Below, piece after piece: positions 53,301-61,543 of a stretch of DNA of 64,000 nt. Source of the stretch: Verrucomicrobiota bacterium (GTDB taxonomy: Bacteria > Verrucomicrobiota > Verrucomicrobiia > Limisphaerales > SIBE01); NCBI GenBank assembly GCA_016209525.1, contig JACQWK010000590.1:1-64000 (forward strand), read 5' to 3'. The stretch's first letter is position 1, and each line of letters begins with the position of its first letter. The translations under genes were made by a program, and so were the position numbers. The notes beneath the pieces were generated by a model. That model saw nothing but the letters and a program-made list of their open reading frames with translations, did not search any database and was not told the DNA's origin.

Positions 53301-54274
53301 CCCTTCGGGCCGTCTCCGTAGAAGTGTTCAATGCCGCGGAAGGCCCATGTCATGGCCAGGCGCAATCGGTAAGAACCGGGCGCCAGCGGGGCGGTGAACT
53401 TGAACTCCCTTCCGACAGTCCTTCCAAACCCTTGCAACCCTTCCTCGAGTCGCAAGGGCAAGTTGGGCAGCCACTCGGGCAAGGCATTCTTGAAAACGAC
53501 GCTGTTCGGGCCGCCTGAAGCCGCCACCGTAAACGCCAAGGCGGATTGGATCGTTTGCCTGGGCCCCAGCACTGGAGGCACGTTCCAATAGTTCAGCCGG
53601 AAAGGCGATCCTTCGCCGGGAATTACGTTCTCGCCTCCATCGGGGCTGAAATACAGAACATTGGCGTCGGCAAGTTCCTGAAGAAACTGGTCCCTGATCT
53701 GATTCGTGAAAGCGACCTCATCCAGCCAACCGCGGTCCTCACCTTCGTCTGTTTCGCCGTCTTTGACGTACGTCCAGCGGATCGTTTGGCAGCCAGGTGG
53801 GATACTTACTCGTCTCTGTTGCCAATCGACGGCGCCCGAGATTCGATTCAATTCCGTTCCGCCGATAGAAAACCGAAGCGCATCAGCATTTCGTTGTGAG
53901 GAAACCTTCCACCAAAAAGAGAGAAATCCCGGACCGACGACAGATGTCTCGATCCATGAGTCCTGGCTGTGGCTCAGGTCGCCGCTTTCAGCCGCGTCTT
54001 CCCCATCATGCGTGGTCATATTCTGGTAAATCCATGTCGCGTTTCCACCGGAGCTCCAATTCAGCCCAATACCGTCCAAGGAGTCCGCCAGCGTAGGATC
54101 CCTAAAAGAAAAAACCTGCCCTGCTGAAAAAACTGGGACCAACGCTAGGACGACAAAAAACACAAACCGGGGAAACCAAAAACCACATGAAAGATGCACA
54201 AGACCTCCAGAGACACCGCGAGCGCAGCGCGGTTCGAGCGTGCCAGTGTAAAGCCGATTTTGTTTCTCATGCAT
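50333..54274 (-). CDS. Large secreted protein with three repeats, LamG and Ig/cadherin-like domains
   Basis: About 1313 residues from the ATG at 54274; the signal peptide appears late (GFWFPRFVFFVVLALVPVFSAGQV), so a GTG start at about 54190 is possible. After a beta-sandwich region (FLSFWWKVSSQRNADALRFSIGGTEL) come three copies of a 135-residue unit with YWN.P.v..PGQ and YRLRLAMTWAFRGIQNFYGDGPKGD..NPGVGPYSE. Next is a LamG/concanavalin-like domain (YTFEEGTGAVALDAG ... RTYEMWIKTKA ... GQWHHVALSLSRTAGVKLFVDG). Two Ig-like domains (QYQWRFNGANIPAATN, RYRWRFNGTDIVGATN) bracket two cadherin/tandem-type domains. It is probably extracellular and adhesive. Confidence 0.8.
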   Translation of the reverse strand: MHEKQNRLYTGTLEPRCARGVSGGLVHLSCGFWFPRFVFFVVLALVPVFSAGQVFSFRDPTLADSLDGIGLNWSSGGNATWIYQNMTTHDGEDAAESGDLSHSQDSWIETSVVGPGFLSFWWKVSSQRNADALRFSIGGTELNRISGAVDWQQRRVSIPPGCQTIRWTYVKDGETDEGEDRGWLDEVAFTNQIRDQFLQELADANVLYFSPDGGENVIPGEGSPFRLNYWNVPPVLGPRQTIQSALAFTVAASGGPNSVVFKNALPEWLPNLPLRLEEGLQGFGRTVGREFKFTAPLAPGSYRLRLAMTWAFRGIEHFYGDGPKGDSLNPGVGPYSEITFQVQAPPDRDYFQEALADGGVLYFNPSGGENVIPGERSPFRIDYWNMPRVVAPGQMVKSALAYTVATSSNPNAVVHKTVLAEWSPSKPIAVIENGVLQGSPRTVRKDFTFAAPATPGVYRMRLAMTWAFRGIQNFYGDGPKGDSSNPGIGPYAEVLVRVEKPPRADYFLDQSAQNGSYYSPGGGEHDTSDMQRLDYWNLPEVVLPGQTVRSSLAYTVRGLNPNAVTFKSIHAEWQPDTPLVILENGELQGSARLVRKEFSFKAPEIPGVYRLRLGITYAFRGIQNFYGDGPVGPPSNPGVGPYSEVVLRVENPEIKLTPYAGYAAAYTFEEGTGAVALDAGILNRNADLVNGPAYSTDSAVGAFSLSFDGVDDRVDVPAQVPGEVPERTYEMWIKTKAKSGGLFRIDQWRGCCPGDYILLSSRGTLVGHYFNASDLFVAGTSPINDGQWHHVALSLSRTAGVKLFVDGVLEAANSAGAAPYSANHVTIGCENSGNEPNFVNFFKGQIDDFKVSVFAKTTIELPPVITVQPTSQQVTGGSNATLRVTAVGTPALRYQWRFNGANIPAATNTTFTLANAKITDSGRYSVAVTNTCGSATSETAILTVVSATNAAPTISVTPDQVIDEDTATTVSFTVDDAETAVDKLAVKAASSNELLVPNSLASLLLGGGGSNRTLSIAPLPNRFGKATITLTVSDESASASQAFVLTVNPVNDLPAISSIPSQTVPQNTPTPSISFIVGDVETQPNSLVVSGTSNDQRLVPNSSISIGGSGANRTVIVTPASNQTGTVVITIAVRDEDGGQVDSSFLLNVNAPASAPRITTHPASQTVKSGADVTFSVAATGTEPLQYRWRFNGTDIVGATNASLTIRNAQPSNAGIYSVVVSNAAGIAISREATLVVEAQRIIESVTVSLNSIVLRLRGPAGGSIVIETTASLSPPLSWSTVVTLQNQSGSVQFSAPLDSRLQSRFYRARLGQ

Positions 54275-54557
54275 CTTTCCAAGGTCACTCACAGTACGGT
54301 ATTGGGCTCGAAGGCTGTGAATGACCAATTTGCAGCAACCCACCGCCTCAACTGTTCCTCCATCGCAGCGAGCTGAGAGATGGGGCTTTTCCCCACCGCT
54401 GCGGAAGGACTCTGGAGGCTCACTCAGAGCGTGCAGGGGGGCGTGATTTCGTTGCTCGGCTCTCAAATGGCGATTTCGGTTGGAGCAACGCCGCGTCTGG
54501 TATTTCGAGGATTCAAATCTGAGAATGGTATTCATTGGACATGTGCTCACATGCACC

Positions 54558-56726
54558 TCAAAACGCGTAAGTCAGCTTAACTCGGAAGGTTCGGCCATTC
54601 TGTTCAAACCAATCCTGGAAATGGCGCGGGGTGGCTGGATCGCGATACTCCCGATCAAGAAAGTTGTAAACGCTCCCGGAGAATTCCAGGCCCTTTAACA
54701 GGTTTTGACTAAAAAGCGTGAAATTGACGACGCCGAATCCGGCCACTTCCCTATCTTTATTCCTCCACGTTTCACGTCTGCTTGTGTATTGAAATTCCAG
54801 GCCAGCCAAGACTCTGTCCAAATACAGCGGAACAGTGAGGTTCGCCTTGCCGAGATGCTTCGGCGAGTCAGGAATGGGATCACCTGTGGTTCGGTCGTCC
54901 GTCTCCTGGAAGGTGTAGCTAAGCCTTCCGCGGAGTCCGTTCGCCCAGTGACCCTCGAGTCCCAGTTCGAGCCCCTGGGCTTCGACCTTGCTCACGTTTT
55001 GGAACGCCTCCTTCTTGAACTCGATCAAGTCATCCATCTGATTGAAAAAGCCCGACACAGTTCCCCGCAATCGTTCTCCAACCTGCTGTTCGTAAACGAG
55101 TTCGTAGCTCGTGATCGTTTCGTGGTTGATGCCTCCGGGTCGCGCCAAGCTGAGTTCGAAGAGACTTGGGGCTCTGAAAGCTGTGCCGTAAATCGCTTTA
55201 ATTGCGGAGGTCTCTACCGGGTTGTAGATCAAGGCCGCTCGCGGGCTGTCACTCGAACCTATCCCTCGAACCTCGTCGTACCGAATGCCAGCGCTCAGGT
55301 GTAGCTTCCGATGCAATTCCGTGTCGCTGTGAATGTAGAAACCGTAGCTATGAGACCCACCTGCCCGAACTGGCGAAACAACTGGACCAGGATCGAGCTC
55401 AAAATACAATTCCTGGCGGAAATCGTCTCGATATTCCGCCCCTGCAGAAACCGCGATCCGGTCGTTCCAGAGAGTTCGGGCGAGCTGAAGCTCACTGCCC
55501 CACCGTTCGCCTACTTGGAATTCTGTCGATAGCAAACCAGGCGATGGATAAACGGCCTTGAGATCGTTCCGATCGTAATACATTCGCGCCATGACATCGA
55601 CGACATCGGGGAACTCATGGCTGAACTTGAAAGCGACGTAACTTCGGTCATAAGAACTCCGAGACCTTGGATCGTTAAACACGATACCGATGGGCGCCGT
55701 GGGATCGACCTTTTCCCTATGAAGAAAACTGCCCTGCAAAGTGAAATCGCGGTAGCTCAAGCTGCTGAAGAAGCTTCCGAACTGATCGGCGTCCCTGCCC
55801 TGTGCGATCCCATTATTCTGGTTAGGAGTATTGAAGTCCGGATAGAAAAGTCGTTCTGGCCCTTGGCTGTCGTAGACTGACCCAGACAAAAGTAACTCCA
55901 GTCCATTCTGGAATAGGCGGCCGTAGCTCAATCTTCCTTTATAGGTGTCGTAACTCCCCGCCTCAGCGGACGTTTCCAATCCATTCCTTTGGAAATCTCC
56001 TCCTAATCGAGTGACGACGTTGATTACCCCAAAGAATGCATTGTTCCCGTAAAGCACCGAGCCTGGGCCGCGGATCACTTCCACGCGGTCGATGAGGTCA
56101 ATATCCAGAGGAAACTCAGTTCCGATGAAAGCGCCGTCTGATACATTGTCGTTGACACGGTGGCCATCGACCAGGACGAGCACGCGGTTATTGAAGTCGG
56201 CACGGCTGAATCCGCGCGCCCCAAGGTAGGAATGATTCCGGTCGTAGGAGACGTGAAATCCACTGAGGGTTCGGAGAATATCCGACAGTGTTCGATGGCC
56301 ATATTTTTGGATCTCGTCGCGCGTGACGACGGTCACCGCCGAAGGGGCTTGCAGGAGCGGTTGTTCCCACTTGGAGGCGCCATAGACTTTCGGGAAAGCA
56401 ACCTTGGTTGCCAGCAAGGCGCTGTGGTTCGTCAAAATCGATGAAGGTTCTTGAATCGTTCCGCCTGGTTCAGCTCCTCTTTCGTCCTCCGTGAGGACGA
56501 AAGCCAAGGCCACAGCGGCGAGCCTGAATACTGCATAAGTTTTTCTGCCCGCCGCGCCGGCGCGTTGGTGCGGCGCAAACCTGAAGTCTGCCGTATCGCC
56601 GACTTGTGGTCGGCACTTGGTTGCATCTGCAGGTGCATCCTGACCTCGTGCAGGAAAGAAAGCTGCCAACATGCGACTCCACGCTGAGCTCGTGAGAATC
56701 ATCTCCGCCGGGAGTTCAGCGTTCAT
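54558..56726 (-). CDS. TonB-dependent outer-membrane receptor
   Basis: 722 residues. The plug domain is clear: LLQAPSAVTVVTRDEIQKYGHRTLSDILRTLSGFHVSYDRNHSYLGARGFSRADFNNRVLVLVDGHRVND...IDRVEVIRGPGSVLYGNNAFFGVINVVTR. A 22-strand-type barrel ends in RVKLTYAF, with the terminal phenylalanine needed for outer-membrane assembly. The N-terminus is odd: the likely signal (KTYAVFRLAAVALAFVL) is preceded by about 60 residues, part of which (CRPQVGDTADFRFAPHQRAGA) is translated repeat. The start at 56726 overlaps the ATPase-WD40 gene by 11 nt; ATG 56702 is another option. With the YfiR gene it resembles TonB-receptor plus YfiR pairs. Ligand unknown. Confidence 0.88.
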   Translation of the reverse strand: MNAELPAEMILTSSAWSRMLAAFFPARGQDAPADATKCRPQVGDTADFRFAPHQRAGAAGRKTYAVFRLAAVALAFVLTEDERGAEPGGTIQEPSSILTNHSALLATKVAFPKVYGASKWEQPLLQAPSAVTVVTRDEIQKYGHRTLSDILRTLSGFHVSYDRNHSYLGARGFSRADFNNRVLVLVDGHRVNDNVSDGAFIGTEFPLDIDLIDRVEVIRGPGSVLYGNNAFFGVINVVTRLGGDFQRNGLETSAEAGSYDTYKGRLSYGRLFQNGLELLLSGSVYDSQGPERLFYPDFNTPNQNNGIAQGRDADQFGSFFSSLSYRDFTLQGSFLHREKVDPTAPIGIVFNDPRSRSSYDRSYVAFKFSHEFPDVVDVMARMYYDRNDLKAVYPSPGLLSTEFQVGERWGSELQLARTLWNDRIAVSAGAEYRDDFRQELYFELDPGPVVSPVRAGGSHSYGFYIHSDTELHRKLHLSAGIRYDEVRGIGSSDSPRAALIYNPVETSAIKAIYGTAFRAPSLFELSLARPGGINHETITSYELVYEQQVGERLRGTVSGFFNQMDDLIEFKKEAFQNVSKVEAQGLELGLEGHWANGLRGRLSYTFQETDDRTTGDPIPDSPKHLGKANLTVPLYLDRVLAGLEFQYTSRRETWRNKDREVAGFGVVNFTLFSQNLLKGLEFSGSVYNFLDREYRDPATPRHFQDWFEQNGRTFRVKLTYAF
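56580..56620. repeat. Palindromic repeat in the 5' end of the TonB-receptor gene
   Basis: TGAAGTCTGCCGTATCGCCGACTTGTGGTCGG carries the linker GTATCGC and the second stem CCGACTTGTGGTCGG of the repeat family. The upstream arm is degenerate. Confidence 0.6.
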
Positions 56727-59700
56727 GCAGATACCGCCTCCTTTCTTCGGGGCTCAACTGGCGGGCCGTTCTTCTGTCCGCAAGCGCGATTAAGTCATCC
56801 ACAGGCGCGATAACTTCCCAAGGGTAAATCTTCGACGTCCCACGTTTTGTGACGCCAACCACCCAATTGCCGTCTGGGGTTGGAAGCAAACTGGCCAGCG
56901 GTTCGACCCCTCGAAGCGTCGCGATGATTCGCTGTTTCGCCATAGACCACCTTCGAATATGACCGTCTTCAGTGCCGGTAACTACCGACTGCCCGTCGGG
57001 GTGGAAGGCAACACAGTTCACCGGATCCTTGTGGACAAACGGTTTCCCTAGTTGCTCTCCTGTCTGCGAGTCCCACAGCCGGGCTGTCTTGTCGGCACCG
57101 CCGGTCGCCACATGCCTTCCATCGGGACTGAACACAGCGCAGGTCACGACGCCCGCATGTCCTTGCAGGGGTGGAATGCTTCGCTCCTCAAAGACCGACC
57201 AAAGACGAGCCGTGGCATCGGCACTCGCGGTTAGCAGAAGCTGGCAGTTCGGGCTGAACACGACACTCGTCACTCCAGATCCATGCCGCTTTGGCCGTCC
57301 GATGGGCTGCCCCGTCCGTGATTCCCAGATGTGGATTGCTCCATCGATGCTCGCGCCGGCGACGAAAAGTCCGTCACAACTGAACGCAGCCGAAGTGAGG
57401 CGATGCGTGAGGCCGCTGAGCGGTGTGCTGGCTGACGAACTCACTGACTGGATTCCTGCCGTGTCCTCGCCCAGCGCCACAACAGCAAAGCGGCGGTCTG
57501 GGCTGTCAGCCAGCTTGGATGGAGGAGGTGCACCGAATGGCAGTCTGGACGAAACGTTTGAATCGCGGGGTTTTGCAGCTTGCGTGAAATCGCTCCAGCC
57601 GGCGATGACCACCAAGTTGTTGTCCTTGGCGAAAGCCAGCGGATAAACTGGTCCTCGAAACTCCCGCACCGACTCAAGGGAGTACGGCGCAGGCGCTTCC
57701 CACAGTCGCGCTGTGCCATCGGCGCCGGCCGTGATAATGGTTTTTCCATCGGGACTGTAGGAGGCCTGATTCAGTGGACCGTCGTGTCCTTTCAGCTCCA
57801 CCACGGTCTCCTTCGAGCTCAAATCGAAGATGCGTGCCGCGCCATCTTGGCCAGCCGTCAGGACAAATTGCGCATTGGGGCTGAAGACTGCGCTGAGCGA
57901 ATACCCTGATGGGACCTTAAACTCAGCGACCGGTCGGCCGTTGGTTGTTCGCCAGACGCGGTTCGTCTGGTCATCACTTGCCGTCACGACAAGCAGGCTA
58001 TCCGGACTGAAAGATACGTCGTTTATGAAACCCGCGTGCCCCACGAAATTCGTCAAATGCCACCATGTTTGCTCTTCCCAAAGCCTCACGATGTTGTCGT
58101 CACAGGCTACGGCCAACAACTTTCCATTGGGACTGAAGGCGATGCTCGTGACCAAATTGGTTTGGGGCGGAGGACTGCTGAATTTCTCGCCGGTTTTTAC
58201 CACCCAGAGTCGAACGGTGTCGTCCACGCTGACTGTGGCGATGTGTTCACCATCGGGGCTGAACTTTGCGGACTGGACCGGAGTCTCAAGTTTGATCGCG
58301 ACAAGTTCGCGGCCAGTTCTGGCTTCCCAAACGCGCGCTGTCTGGTCGTCGCTTGCTGTCACGACTCGCTGGCTGTCCGCGTTGAAATCAGCAGAATTGA
58401 TCGACCCCATATGATTCGTGAAGATAGTCACCGTCTGCCGCTGGTTTGTGTCCCAGACGCGGGCTACACCATCGGCTCCCGCGCTGACAAGGAATCGTCC
58501 GTTCGGGCTGAACACCGCGGCGTTGACGGGACCGTCGTGGCCACGCAGGACGGCGCGCTGTCGCTGAGCCATCAATGTCCGCTGCAAAGCGTCCTCTGCT
58601 TGATCGCTGCCTGAGACTCGAGCCGCTTCACAAGCTAACAGCAGACTCAGGTTCACGTCTGACGAGAGATGGCGTAGCGAACTGGCCGCCAGTTCTCGGG
58701 ACAAGGCCACGTTGCGCTGATGCCAAGCATACATGGCCAGTGATCCCAAAATGACCAAAATGAAGAGGATCAAGACCAGGCCCTTGACTGCCCGAAGAAA
58801 AGCTTTTCGCCAGTCCGTCGGCAAATTCTCCCTGATCCAGCTCCCGTCAAACACTCGCTCATAAATTACGTTGCGCACGCGCAGCTTCCCGTTCTCGCGC
58901 CGGACAATACCGGCCAGCTTGAGATGCGATTTAATCAACGATTGTTCTTCATCGACGACCGCGCGGCGGCGGCTGTGAATCTCCTTGTAGGTTTCCAAGA
59001 GCTGCCTTTTATCGACTTGACGGGGTATCCGCTTCGTTAGCATGTCGCGCACGAACTCGAGGTTGCTTTCATGCCTGCTTTTCTCTCCGAGAAAAATGCG
59101 ACTTACTTCCTGGCCGACGTCCTCTGCCGTCCAGCGGTCCACGGCTTGGGCTGCAATGGCGCTGCACAGCCGCTGCGTCAAATACGGATGCCCGCCAGTC
59201 CACTCCAGAATCCATCGAAGGATCTTGTGAGCCTGTTCCGGTGGCACGGCAAAGCCTGCTGCAAAGGGCAGTGCCTCCTCGAATGAAAAATCGGTCAACT
59301 CAATTCGCTGTCCAATATTGAAAGGCGTTCGATCGGGATCTTGAACGAGGTCCCCTGGAGTTGCCACGCCGCTCAACATGAACGAAAGGCGTCGCAGCTC
59401 AGGGATGTGCGCTCGCGCGTTGAATAGATAACGGATTGCCGCGAAGAAGTCGTCCGTAAAATTGAGGCTCAACGTCGTGTCAATCTCGTCCACAAAAACT
59501 ACCACCCGCTCGGCGATTTCGTTAAGCACGACCTCCCGAAAAAACAAGGTCAGCCGCTGAGTCATGCCGAGGTCCGCGCGGCGCCGCCACCACTCGACCA
59601 AGTTCGTCTTCAAGGTGAGTTGCTCCTCGACGGGCTCGAGTAGCCCTAAGTACCACTGTTCGGACGTGACTTGAGTCCCAATTTGAGTCAAATCAACGAT

Positions 59701-59904
59701 CACCGAGCGAACTCCTTGCTTTGCCAATTGCTCAGCCGTGTGAATCATCAAACTCGATTTGCCGCTTTGGCGAGTGTATAGAATGTAAGCGAAAGTGCCG
59801 GCGCGGCAGAGTTCCAGTAGTTCCTGATCCGCGCGGCGCGTGATATAAATTCCACCAGCAGCTTGAACGGTACCCCCCGCGGCATAGACGACGGGTCTAA
59901 TCAT
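56716..59904 (-). CDS. AAA-type (STAND-like) ATPase with WD40 repeats
   Basis: 1062 residues from the ATG at 59904, which overlaps the stop of the TIR-ATPase gene by 8 nt; the track's start is 82 codons earlier in that gene. The N-terminal ATPase has TRQSGKSS (P-loop at about 44-51), VVVFVDEIDTTLS (Walker B), FMLSGVATPGDLVQD, DRTPFNIGQRIELTDF and WTGGHPYLTQRL, an AAA-like/AAA_35 pattern. A winged-helix-like part and one membrane segment (VLILFILVILGSLAMYAW) precede RNVALSRELAASSLRHLSSDVNLSLLLACEA. About 12 WD40 units (LRGHDGPVNAAVFSPNGRFLVSAGADGVARVWD) follow. The plan is NLR/STAND-like: sensor repeats on an ATPase switch. Confidence 0.88.
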   Translation of the reverse strand: MIRPVVYAAGGTVQAAGGIYITRRADQELLELCRAGTFAYILYTRQSGKSSLMIHTAEQLAKQGVRSVIVDLTQIGTQVTSEQWYLGLLEPVEEQLTLKTNLVEWWRRRADLGMTQRLTLFFREVVLNEIAERVVVFVDEIDTTLSLNFTDDFFAAIRYLFNARAHIPELRRLSFMLSGVATPGDLVQDPDRTPFNIGQRIELTDFSFEEALPFAAGFAVPPEQAHKILRWILEWTGGHPYLTQRLCSAIAAQAVDRWTAEDVGQEVSRIFLGEKSRHESNLEFVRDMLTKRIPRQVDKRQLLETYKEIHSRRRAVVDEEQSLIKSHLKLAGIVRRENGKLRVRNVIYERVFDGSWIRENLPTDWRKAFLRAVKGLVLILFILVILGSLAMYAWHQRNVALSRELAASSLRHLSSDVNLSLLLACEAARVSGSDQAEDALQRTLMAQRQRAVLRGHDGPVNAAVFSPNGRFLVSAGADGVARVWDTNQRQTVTIFTNHMGSINSADFNADSQRVVTASDDQTARVWEARTGRELVAIKLETPVQSAKFSPDGEHIATVSVDDTVRLWVVKTGEKFSSPPPQTNLVTSIAFSPNGKLLAVACDDNIVRLWEEQTWWHLTNFVGHAGFINDVSFSPDSLLVVTASDDQTNRVWRTTNGRPVAEFKVPSGYSLSAVFSPNAQFVLTAGQDGAARIFDLSSKETVVELKGHDGPLNQASYSPDGKTIITAGADGTARLWEAPAPYSLESVREFRGPVYPLAFAKDNNLVVIAGWSDFTQAAKPRDSNVSSRLPFGAPPPSKLADSPDRRFAVVALGEDTAGIQSVSSSASTPLSGLTHRLTSAAFSCDGLFVAGASIDGAIHIWESRTGQPIGRPKRHGSGVTSVVFSPNCQLLLTASADATARLWSVFEERSIPPLQGHAGVVTCAVFSPDGRHVATGGADKTARLWDSQTGEQLGKPFVHKDPVNCVAFHPDGQSVVTGTEDGHIRRWSMAKQRIIATLRGVEPLASLLPTPDGNWVVGVTKRGTSKIYPWEVIAPVDDLIALADRRTARQLSPEERRRYLHER

Positions 59905-61543
59905 GAAGATGCTCTTCAAAGAATCTGGCGTAAAGCTCACAGCGCGGCAGGATTTTGTTGCCTTCTGCGCGCACGAGGCCTGCCCCTTGGAGTCGGAACA
60001 GTATCCGCTCGTCGGGGCAGACATTTTTATGAATCGCTTGTCGCAAACCCTGGATAAGAGGTTCTTTGTCGTAGAGCCGGAAGAGGTGGTAACGTAAGTG
60101 GTCGCCAAAAGGGCCTCGAAGCGCGTTCGCTGATGCGAACAATTCGGCAACGGAAACGCTTTTGTTGGCGAGCAAGTAGAGCGCCCGGCGCACCAGGTAC
60201 GGATGCCCGCCCACCAGCGCAGTGAGACGCTTTTCTTCGTCCGGGCTGAGCGGCGAGCCGTGCCGGCGGTTCAAATCGGAAACGTCGGACTCTCGGAAGT
60301 CCGCCAGAGAGATCACCTGGCCGACATTGAAAGGCGACTGGTTCAGGTCCTCAATGAGCTCGTACGGCTCAGTCGAGATGATCAGCGCCAGATCAAGACC
60401 TTTCCAAACCGGAGTGGCGGGATTCGCCCGGCTGTTATGCCAGGCACGGAGCATCCCAAAGAAGTCGGACCGAAAGTCTGCGTCAAAGAGCCGATCGACT
60501 TCATCCATGGCCAGCAAAAGCGGGCCCCCCAACTCTTTCAGGACGTACCGGCTCAAATAGCGGGTGCACCGCTGGCTGTTCCCAAAAGGCAGACTCCAAT
60601 ACTTTTCAGTCTGGTCATCCATCTCCAATTCATCTGTGAGCCATGAACAGAACTGACGGAAAAACAGATTGCGATCCGCCAACACCGATCGATCAATGAG
60701 TTGATAGTCGAGGAACACGAAGCGCTTCCCGGCCTTGACCGCCGCCTCAAGGATGCGATTAAGGAGAGAACTCTTGCCGATCTGGCGGGGGCCTTTAATG
60801 GTGATTGTAACGCCTTGATCCTTGATAGTCTCCAGAGCAATCGAGTCCGCCTCGCGCTCCACATAGAACGGCGACTGGGTCATCATTGTGCCTTCCGGCC
60901 TTTCAAAGGTGATCGGCTGGGCAGACGGCAGCGGGGGCTGGAGGGACAGCGGTCTGCAGGTCTGCACCACGTCTGATTCGGATTGGGCACCGGCTGGCGC
61001 CAAGCGGCCGCAACAAACGGCCTGAGTGAGTTCCTGAATCAGTCGAGGCAGTTCCTCTGGCCCCATCAGGAGGGTCCATTGGATGTGACTCAGATACGCG
61101 TTGAGCGGATAATCGAATGGTTCGCGGTACGCCAAACGCACCGGAAGAATCCGAGGGCGTCCTGATCGTCCGGGTTCCTTGGAAAGGCGATACGCCTTCT
61201 CGACTTCCCCGATGACCATTTCGCTGCGGACGGACTGAGCGGAAAGGAACGTAATCAGATAATCCGCGCGCCGGAGTTCTGCTTCGATGCGTTTTGTCCA
61301 GTCTTCTCCCACCAGCATGGTCTGATCGATAAACACTTCATGAAGCTTGTTGAGAGCCTCGCAGACCGCCAAAGCGATCTTTTCATCTGGATCTGTTTCG
61401 CGTTTGTAACTGATAAAAACGCGCGCTTTAGGAACAGCGCTTGTGCCTTCACTCGCCGTCTTCGGGATGGATTCATCCTTCTCGCTCACAGCGGATGACG
61501 TCTTCTCTAACACAGGGGGGTCAAGGTTGTTCAGCTTGCACAT
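59897..61543 (-). CDS. TIR domain fused to an AAA-type ATPase
   Basis: 548 residues. TIR domain at about 40-175 (ARVFISYKRETDPDEKIALAVCEALNKLHEVFIDQTMLVGEDWTKRIEAELRRADYLITFLSAQSVRSEMVIGEVEKAYRLS); the Glu in IGEVEKA is at the catalytic position of NADase-type TIRs. A proline-rich linker leads to the ATPase: GPRQIGKSS (P-loop 251-259), GGPLLLAMDEVDRLFD (Walker B), DLALIISTEPYELIEDLNQSPFNVGQVISLADF and LVGGHPYLVRRALYLL. The signatures SPFNVGQ.I.L.DF and GGHPYL are shared with the ATPase-WD40 neighbour, so the two ATPases are related. It overlaps that gene by 8 nt and the upstream membrane gene by 23 nt. No sensor repeat is fused, which suggests the two ATPases act together. Confidence 0.9.
   Translation of the reverse strand: MCKLNNLDPPVLEKTSSAVSEKDESIPKTASEGTSAVPKARVFISYKRETDPDEKIALAVCEALNKLHEVFIDQTMLVGEDWTKRIEAELRRADYLITFLSAQSVRSEMVIGEVEKAYRLSKEPGRSGRPRILPVRLAYREPFDYPLNAYLSHIQWTLLMGPEELPRLIQELTQAVCCGRLAPAGAQSESDVVQTCRPLSLQPPLPSAQPITFERPEGTMMTQSPFYVEREADSIALETIKDQGVTITIKGPRQIGKSSLLNRILEAAVKAGKRFVFLDYQLIDRSVLADRNLFFRQFCSWLTDELEMDDQTEKYWSLPFGNSQRCTRYLSRYVLKELGGPLLLAMDEVDRLFDADFRSDFFGMLRAWHNSRANPATPVWKGLDLALIISTEPYELIEDLNQSPFNVGQVISLADFRESDVSDLNRRHGSPLSPDEEKRLTALVGGHPYLVRRALYLLANKSVSVAELFASANALRGPFGDHLRYHLFRLYDKEPLIQGLRQAIHKNVCPDERILFRLQGAGLVRAEGNKILPRCELYARFFEEHLHD

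Noticed and set aside
52118-53518. 466-codon plus-strand ORF over the LamG protein
   Set aside because: Antisense shadow; the repeat pattern comes from the three repeats on the other strand.
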